DNA of 64,000 nucleotides, taken from contig JAFGLM010000033.1 of assembly GCA_016928055.1 (NCBI GenBank), positions 34,764 through 98,763 on the forward strand, given 5' to 3'. The position numbers were made by a program, and so were the translations under genes. A model generated the notes under the pieces. It searched no databases. It was not told where the DNA came from and saw only the letters and a list, made by a program, of their open reading frames with translations. Shown here in pieces: positions 59,280-64,000 of the stretch (its first letter is position 1; each line of letters starts with the position of its first letter). The stretch is from Gammaproteobacteria bacterium. GTDB taxonomy: Bacteria > Pseudomonadota > Gammaproteobacteria > HTCC5015.

Positions 59280-59936
59280 TTGATTAACTGGGAAAATATT
59301 GACACCGTGCTGCTGGATATGGACGGCACGCTGCTGGATCTGCATTTTGATAACCATTTCTGGCGCGAATACGTTATGCACAAATATGCCGCCAGGCACC
59401 AACAGCCACTGGATCAGGTCAGGTCCAAACTGCTGGCCCGCATGCACGAAACCCGAGGTACACTGGACTGGTACTGCCTGGATTTCTGGAGCAGTGAATT
59501 GCAACTGGATATCCTGGCGCTGAAACGGGAAGTAGAGCATCTGATTCGCCTGCACCCGCACGCCGAAGCGTTCTTGCAGGCTTTGCACGGCTGGCGACCG
59601 ATGACGCTGGTGACCGATGCACACCCTGATGTACTGCAACTCAAATTAAAACGAACCGGTATTGCCGTTTATTTCGATTCGATTATCAGTTCACACGAAT
59701 TTAAACAACCAAAGGAAACGCAGATCTTCTGGCAATTGTTACAACAACGTATGGATTTCATACCGGAACGAACCTTACTGGTTGAAGACAGCACTGCCGT
59801 TCTAACAGCTGCGAAACGCTTCGGTATCAGCCAACTGCTGGCGATCAGCCGCCCTGACAGCCGGGCAGCAATAAACGACTTTGTTGATATCCCTTCGATA
59901 AAAGACTTTGGTGAAATTTTACCGATCAAGCGTTAA
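59280..59936 (+). CDS. yrfG: HAD-family GMP/IMP nucleotidase (YrfG-like)
   Basis: 218 residues. The HAD motif I is LLDMDGTLLDL, motif II is TLVTDAH, and motif IV LLVEDSTAVLTAA. The sequence DNHFWREYVMHKYAARH is typical of YrfG, a purine 5'-nucleotidase. No ATG is available upstream in frame before a stop, so TTG 59280 is the probable start. It diverges from nudE. Confidence 0.88.
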   Translation: MINWENIDTVLLDMDGTLLDLHFDNHFWREYVMHKYAARHQQPLDQVRSKLLARMHETRGTLDWYCLDFWSSELQLDILALKREVEHLIRLHPHAEAFLQALHGWRPMTLVTDAHPDVLQLKLKRTGIAVYFDSIISSHEFKQPKETQIFWQLLQQRMDFIPERTLLVEDSTAVLTAAKRFGISQLLAISRPDSRAAINDFVDIPSIKDFGEILPIKR

Positions 59937-59940
59937 TGAG

Positions 59941-60270
59941 TTACTGCGCCAGCGGGTACTTGCCCTGTAAATCCTTTAATCCACCACCGTTGGTCACTGC
60001 GGTATAACCGAGACTTTCCAGGGTTTTTTTCGCCACATTGGCACGACCTCCGCTGCGACAATACAACAGAATCTTTGTGTCTTTGTTCGGCACCTGCGCT
60101 TCAATCAGGCTGCCGATTTTATCGTGCTGCATATGCAAAGCGCCCTGCAGGTGGCCGCTGTTAAATTCCGCGTCAGTGCGTACATCAATAATCACCGGGT
60201 CGGCCGCCAAAGCCATCACACTGAATACCATCGCAAACAGTAAGGTAACTCGATTAGTAAAACGTTTCAT
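59941..60270 (-). CDS. Periplasmic rhodanese-like sulphurtransferase (PspE-like)
   Basis: 109 residues with a signal peptide (RVTLLFAMVFSVMALA) and a single rhodanese domain: VIIDVRTDAEFNSGHLQGA, then the active-site cysteine in LLYCRSGGRANVA. It probably transfers sulphane sulphur in the periplasm. It resembles PspE and GlpE in size. It is convergent with yrfG and downstream of recG. Confidence 0.9.
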   Translation of the reverse strand: MKRFTNRVTLLFAMVFSVMALAADPVIIDVRTDAEFNSGHLQGALHMQHDKIGSLIEAQVPNKDTKILLYCRSGGRANVAKKTLESLGYTAVTNGGGLKDLQGKYPLAQ

Positions 60271-60351
60271 AATTCCACTCCTGCCTGGATCTTATGAGAA
60301 AACAATACTACTGATAAACATGCTGTTATGAAACAGAATGTTTCATAACCA

Positions 60352-62430
60352 TCATACATTTCGATATTGCTGCCGCCCGCCCAGCCACCGATCTATCAAC
60401 GGTTGAATCGCCTGCGGGCAATCATTATTCAACAACTCCGCCGCCTGATGCACGCGCGGTAACAATTGCGCGTCGCGACAAATATCAGCAATACGAAAAT
60501 CGACCAAACCGGTCTGACGGGTGCCCAATACTTCGCCGGGGCCGCGCATCTCCAGATCCTTGCGGGCGATCACAAATCCATCGTGACTGTTGCGTAAGGT
60601 ATCGAGTCGTTCGCGGGCTTTTTCATTTAACGGCGCCCGATACATCAATACACAATGGCTGTGGCGAGCGCCGCGCCCGACCCGGCCGCGTAACTGATGT
60701 AATTGCGCCAACCCTAATCTCTCGGCATTTTCGATAATCATCAAGGAAGCATTCGGCACATCGACACCCACTTCGATCACCGTGGTCGCGACCAGCAAAT
60801 CAATTTCACCGTCGCGAAAACGCCGCATCAAATTTTCTTTTTGTTCCGCTTTCAAACGGCCGTGAATCAAACCGATCCGCACATGCGACAATGCCGCCGC
60901 CAGCTCCGTTGCAGTATTCTCCGCCGCCTGGCATTGCAGCAGTTCGGATTCTTCAATCAAGGTACAAACCCAATAAACCTGATTACCCGCCAGACAGGCT
61001 TTTTCGATTCTCGCCACCACTTCAGCACGACGTTGATCCGAGATCACCACTGTTTGGACAGGCGTACGACCGGGCGGTAACTCATCGATCACGGAATAAT
61101 CCAGGTCCGCATACGCAGTCATTGCCAGTGAACGCGGAATCGGCGTTGCGGTCATGATCAGCTGATGCGGATGTTGTTCCGCCAACAGGCCTTTCTCACG
61201 CAAGGCCAGACGTTGGTGCACACCGAAACGATGCTGTTCATCAACAATCAGAAAGGCCAGTTTATTAAACTGCACCTGTTCCTGGAATAAGGCATGCGTA
61301 CCCACCGCAATATCTATCTGACCATCCGCCAGTTGTTGCAGGGTTTCCTTTTTTTGTTTGGCTTTAATTTTGCTCGCCAACCAACCGACTTTTATTTTTA
61401 ACGGTGCAAACCACTGGCAAAAATTCCGGTAATGCTGTTCAGCCAATAATTCAGTCGGCGCCATTAACGCAACCTGATAGCCGGCTTCAATCACATCCAG
61501 TGCAACCAGTGCCGCCACCAGTGTCTTGCCGGAACCAACATCGCCCTGTACCAGACGCATAGCCGGATGCGATTCAGATAAATCGTTTTGTATTTCTTTT
61601 ATCACGCGTTGCTGCGCAGCAGTCAGTTGAAACGGTAACGCAGCTTCGCATTGCTTACGTAACCTTCCTTCAGTCTGAATCGATACTGCCGGTTCACGCC
61701 TGGCCTGCTCACGTAACTGTCGCAAGGCCAGATGCTGCGCCAGCAATTCTTCAAACGCTAAGCGTTGTTGGGTGGGATGAACACCCGCTAGTAGTTCATC
61801 CAGTTTTGCGTCCGGCGGCGGCCGGTGCACATAACGCAATGAACTGTGCAAATCGGGCAAGTGTAGTTTTTCCAGTATCGCATCCGGTAACCATTCTTTC
61901 AGCGAGTCATCATAATCCAGCACCGCCAACGCCTGTTCACTTAAAAAGCGCAAGCGTGTTTGTTGTATACCTTCGGTGGCCGGATAAAATGGCGTTAAGC
62001 ATTCCTCAACCGCAACGGTATCAAAGATGCGGCGATATTCGGGGTGAATCATTTCCAGACCACCGCGAGCCAGTCGTGTTGTACCATAGCAACGAATGCG
62101 CGTACCGCGCGTCAGCGCCTCTTTTTGTGCCTGATTAAAATGAAAAAATCTTAAGGTGATACCACCGGTACCATCGGCGACATAACACAACAAACTGCGA
62201 CGACCGCGAAAAGTGACTTCCGATAATTCAATCTCACCTTCAATCACGGCGTCGATACCGGCCTGCAAACCACCAATCGGTACAACACGGGTGCGGTCCT
62301 GATAACGCAGCGGTAAATGAAACAACACATCCTGCACGGTAAACATACGCAAACGTTCCAGACGTTGCGCCAACTGCGGGCCAACACCTTTGAAAGCAGT
62401 AACCGGATCGGAAAGAGACAGGCGCTTCAT
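60352..62430 (-). CDS. recG: ATP-dependent DNA helicase RecG
   Basis: Branch-migrates stalled forks and Holliday junctions. It is 692 residues: an N-terminal wedge/OB domain, then helicase motifs LVQGDVGSGKTLVAALVAL (Walker A), VDEQHRFG (DExH), MTATPIPRSLAMT, and a C-terminal domain with LRGRVGRG and MRGPGEVLGTRQTG. It is followed on its left by the rhodanese gene. Upstream lies the integrase gene, on the same strand. Confidence 0.97.
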   Translation of the reverse strand: MKRLSLSDPVTAFKGVGPQLAQRLERLRMFTVQDVLFHLPLRYQDRTRVVPIGGLQAGIDAVIEGEIELSEVTFRGRRSLLCYVADGTGGITLRFFHFNQAQKEALTRGTRIRCYGTTRLARGGLEMIHPEYRRIFDTVAVEECLTPFYPATEGIQQTRLRFLSEQALAVLDYDDSLKEWLPDAILEKLHLPDLHSSLRYVHRPPPDAKLDELLAGVHPTQQRLAFEELLAQHLALRQLREQARREPAVSIQTEGRLRKQCEAALPFQLTAAQQRVIKEIQNDLSESHPAMRLVQGDVGSGKTLVAALVALDVIEAGYQVALMAPTELLAEQHYRNFCQWFAPLKIKVGWLASKIKAKQKKETLQQLADGQIDIAVGTHALFQEQVQFNKLAFLIVDEQHRFGVHQRLALREKGLLAEQHPHQLIMTATPIPRSLAMTAYADLDYSVIDELPPGRTPVQTVVISDQRRAEVVARIEKACLAGNQVYWVCTLIEESELLQCQAAENTATELAAALSHVRIGLIHGRLKAEQKENLMRRFRDGEIDLLVATTVIEVGVDVPNASLMIIENAERLGLAQLHQLRGRVGRGARHSHCVLMYRAPLNEKARERLDTLRNSHDGFVIARKDLEMRGPGEVLGTRQTGLVDFRIADICRDAQLLPRVHQAAELLNNDCPQAIQPLIDRWLGGRQQYRNV

Positions 62431-62458
62431 GCGGGGAGTTTAACAAAAAAGCTTTAAC

Positions 62459-62483
62459 CACGGAGGCACGGAGAACACGGAAG
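62459..62483. repeat. Short tandem CACGGA repeat
   Basis: CACGGAG is repeated (CACGGAG, CACGGAGAA, CACGGAAG) within 25 bp between recG and the integrase gene. Similar CACGGAGGCACGGAG strings are dispersed in many bacterial genomes. Only one copy is in this window. Confidence 0.5.
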
Positions 62484-62517
62484 AAATAAATTTTCGGATT
62501 TAAAGATTAGCAAGTAG

Positions 62518-62544
62518 CCTGGATGGAGCAAAGCGGAATCCGGG
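62518..62544. repeat. REP-like palindromic element
   Basis: CCTGGAT pairs with ATCCGGG (one G-U type pair) around the loop GGAGCAAAGCGGA. This GGAT...ATCC form, with a GGAGC(A/G)AAGCGGA centre, is a common dispersed intergenic repeat in gammaproteobacteria. It lies just past the integrase stop codon and could serve as its terminator or mark recombination. Confidence 0.6.
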
Positions 62545-62551
62545 ATTTGAT

Positions 62552-63517
62552 TTACCTCAAATCCGACAACGGACTGCGAACTGCATTGGCACCTCGATGA
62601 ATAACATGAGTGTAGATTTCTGTGGTTCTCACATCCGAATGCCCCGACTGTTCCTGGATAGTACGAATATCAGCCCCGCGTTCCAGCAAGTGTGTGGCAA
62701 ATGAATGACGCAAGGTATGACAGCTGGCCGGCTTATGAATAGCAGCTTCGCGAATAGCGCGCTTAACGGCCTTTTGCACTGATGATTCATCAACATGATG
62801 GCGTCGAACTAGTTGAGTCCGAGGATCCGTCGAAAGCTTTGAAGAAGGAAACGCATATTGCCAGCCCAGTTCCTTACCGGCATTAGGGTATTTACGCGCC
62901 AAAGCAAAAGGCAGCCAGACACCGGCAAAGGCCGGATCAGCAAGATCCTGACGCAAGTACTCAGCAACGCATTTCAACTGAGTTGTTAATGGTTGAACCA
63001 GCTCCGGGGCCAATGTCGTCACACGCATTTTACGACCTTTGCCGTCACGAACAAAAACGCATAAGCGATCAAAATCAAAATCCTGATAGCGTAATCGCAC
63101 CGCTTCCATTACTCGTAACCCAGAACCATACATCAGACAGGCCAACAAATGATTTGTGCCTTTAAGTTTACTCAAAATGCTCGACACTTCTTTTTGTGTT
63201 AACACCACGGGCAATTTTTTCGGTTTCCTGGCCTGAGTAAATGCTGAAAAATCCCCGAGATCCATATTCAGGACATTTCGATACATAAACACAATGGCAC
63301 ACAATGCCTGAGATTGGGTGCCGGCGGAAACATTTCTTTTTACCGCCAAATAGGTTAGAAAGGACTCGATATCAGCAGCATTCAATTCTGATGGATGTCG
63401 TTTGCCGTGAAAGACAATAAATTGTTTAATCCACATTAAATACGCCTGCTCGGTACGAATACTGTAATGCCGAACACGTATTGACTCAACCACTGAATTC
63501 AAAAAAGGAGATTTCAT
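62552..63517 (-). CDS. intI: Integron integrase IntI (tyrosine recombinase)
   Basis: 321 residues from ATG 63517. The catalytic set is complete: R135 ([12 protein letters not shown]), H267 and R270 ([13 protein letters not shown]), H293 ([10 protein letters not shown]) and Y302 (IYTHV). The segment at about 206-247 ([19 protein letters not shown] ... [17 protein letters not shown]) is the extra region found only in integron integrases, which contacts the folded attC site. The end [10 protein letters not shown] also matches IntI. It lies next to recG. The frame is open upstream of 63517, but that part covers the promoter. Confidence 0.93.
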   Translation of the reverse strand: MKSPFLNSVVESIRVRHYSIRTEQAYLMWIKQFIVFHGKRHPSELNAADIESFLTYLAVKRNVSAGTQSQALCAIVFMYRNVLNMDLGDFSAFTQARKPKKLPVVLTQKEVSSILSKLKGTNHLLACLMYGSGLRVMEAVRLRYQDFDFDRLCVFVRDGKGRKMRVTTLAPELVQPLTTQLKCVAEYLRQDLADPAFAGVWLPFALARKYPNAGKELGWQYAFPSSKLSTDPRTQLVRRHHVDESSVQKAVKRAIREAAIHKPASCHTLRHSFATHLLERGADIRTIQEQSGHSDVRTTEIYTHVIHRGANAVRSPLSDLR

Positions 63518-63533
63518 AGCGTGGCCCGTTAAT

Positions 63534-63549
63534 ATGTATAGATATACAT
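63534..63549. promoter_or_regulatory. LexA-like palindrome upstream of intI
   Basis: ATGTATA, GA, TATACAT: a perfect 16-bp inverted repeat starting 17 bp upstream of the intI ATG. It has the form of an SOS box (CTGTATATATATACAG) with the outer C and G both changed to A and T. It overlaps TATA-like -10 sequences, so a bound repressor would block intI. Confidence 0.5.
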
Positions 63550-63588
63550 GGTAGATGACGAATTTCGATATGTAAAGTGTATTTATGA

Positions 63589-63901
63589 GGAAAGTTTCCG
63601 GAAATCGCTGGGATTTACGCATATCAAAATGGCAAATTATCGCTCCCACCGCACGATAAGGCATTGAAAAATAAAGATATTAAGTCACCGGAGCCTTTCT
63701 AAACGAAAATCATTTTGTTTACGCTCACCGGATTTAGATGGAATGGTTCCGCTTTTCACGCAGGATTTACGCGCCTATTGAGCTTGCGGTTTCAAAGAAG
63801 GAGGAATAAAATCTAGACAAAACAGAGGCTTATAAAAACGTTGGAGCTAAGAATGATAGATTGTCCGATAAAAAGCGCCCGGATTTATACGGAAACTTTC
63901 C
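63589..63901. repeat. 12-bp inverted repeat flanking the candidate attI region
   Basis: GGAAAGTTTCCG at 63589-63600 is the exact reverse complement of CGGAAACTTTCC at 63890-63901. Between and around the arms lie GGATTTA copies at 63611, 63730, 63764 and 63881, of which the first and third extend to GGATTTACGC. Confidence 0.7.
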
Positions 63902-63913
63902 AGATAATATACT

Positions 63914-63956
63914 GATAAATGGCCGCTCGCGCCTTCGGCACTCACGGCCATTTATC
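63914..63956. repeat. Large hairpin, attC-like or dispersed palindrome
   Basis: A perfect 12-bp stem, GATAAATGGCCG with CGGCCATTTATC, encloses 19 nt that form a small inner GCC-TTC-GGC hairpin with unpaired flanks. Folded single strands with unpaired bulges are the substrate form of attC sites, but the conserved AAC/GTT boxes are missing. It could instead be an intergenic repeat or a terminator without a T run. Confidence 0.6.
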
Positions 63957-64000
63957 GTCGCTGTTCAGGCGGGGAACGCGATAGTCGGCTCAGTGAATAA

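Larger units (their letters stand above)
63518..64000. other. Candidate attI / first-cassette region beyond intI
   Basis: 483 bp of AT-rich sequence upstream of the divergent-facing side of intI, where attI and the cassette promoter lie in integrons. I see no long coding frame. It holds a LexA-like palindrome, four copies of GGATTTA, a 12-bp inverted repeat, an AACGTT core at about 63837-63842 and a large hairpin. A 20-codon frame (63853-63915) ends at the hairpin. Assignment as attI is from position only; no canonical RYYYAAC/GTTRRRY pair was found. Confidence 0.45.

Noticed and set aside
63518..63664. 49-residue extension of the integrase
   Set aside because: It reads through the LexA-like palindrome and TATA-like elements and does not match IntI N-termini.

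Overview
The window looks like a chromosomal segment of a gammaproteobacterium of roughly 50 percent GC. Gene families and gene order resemble the Pseudomonas / Cellvibrio / Oceanospirillales side of the class: rpoD followed by a CAT tRNA, trkH-trkA-rsmB-fmt-def divergent from a LysM gene and dprA, tsaC-hemF-hemB-aroE, and radC / coaBC-dut-algC-argB / pyrE / xthA. The genus cannot be named from sequence reading alone. Apart from a few accessory insertions the window is dense, ordinary core chromosome.

Layout. 1-1504: minus-strand glycolytic genes pgk (cut by the left edge) and gap. 1505-4451: a long non-coding stretch, rpoD and a tRNA. 4587-6907: a GAF histidine kinase and its response regulator, overlapping by 4 bp. 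7136-13134: a minus-strand block running, in transcription order, dtd, hisB, hisH, hisA, hisF, hisE, tatA, tatB, tatC, gpmA. 13312-13568: a small RNA gene with the marks of the CsrB/RsmZ family, preceded by a near-perfect GacA/UvrY box. 13790-14494: an HTH-S24 regulator that lacks the catalytic serine. 14491-20317 (minus): potassium uptake (trkA, trkH) and formyl-Met / rRNA modification genes (def, fmt, rsmB). 20467-30291: LysM protein, dprA, topA, tsaC, hemF, hemB, aroE and a carbonic anhydrase, with a DUF4405 and a PilZ gene between them on the minus strand.

30386-33433 is an AT-rich restriction-modification island placed between the 3' ends of two convergent core genes. It holds a PLD-family nuclease, an N6-adenine methyltransferase and a small ribbon-helix-helix-like protein whose promoter is overlaid by a perfect 32-bp palindrome. 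33497-49809 returns to core genes (cmoA-like, terC-like, HDOD, ubiA, comF, bioB-bioF, radC, coaBC, dut, algC, argB, pyrE, xthA, ampG-like, hemD).

49991-56845 carries a membrane diguanylate cyclase, an orphan periplasmic sugar-binding protein, and a divergent two-gene operon for disaccharide use: a GPH symporter plus a GH94 phosphorylase, so uptake is followed by energy-saving phosphorolysis in the cytoplasm. An operator-like palindrome lies in the divergent gap. 56869-62430 holds ppnP, a GcvR-like protein, cysQ-nudE, yrfG, a periplasmic rhodanese and recG.

The right end holds an integron integrase (intI), recognisable by the IntI-specific extra segment, directly downstream of recG. Beyond its start lies an AT-rich region with repeats, a LexA-like palindrome and a large hairpin that may be the attachment site and the start of a chromosomal integron running off the window. 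The strongest candidates for new biology are the CsrB-like RNA locus, the integron end, and the PLD-type restriction system with an RHH-type controller.
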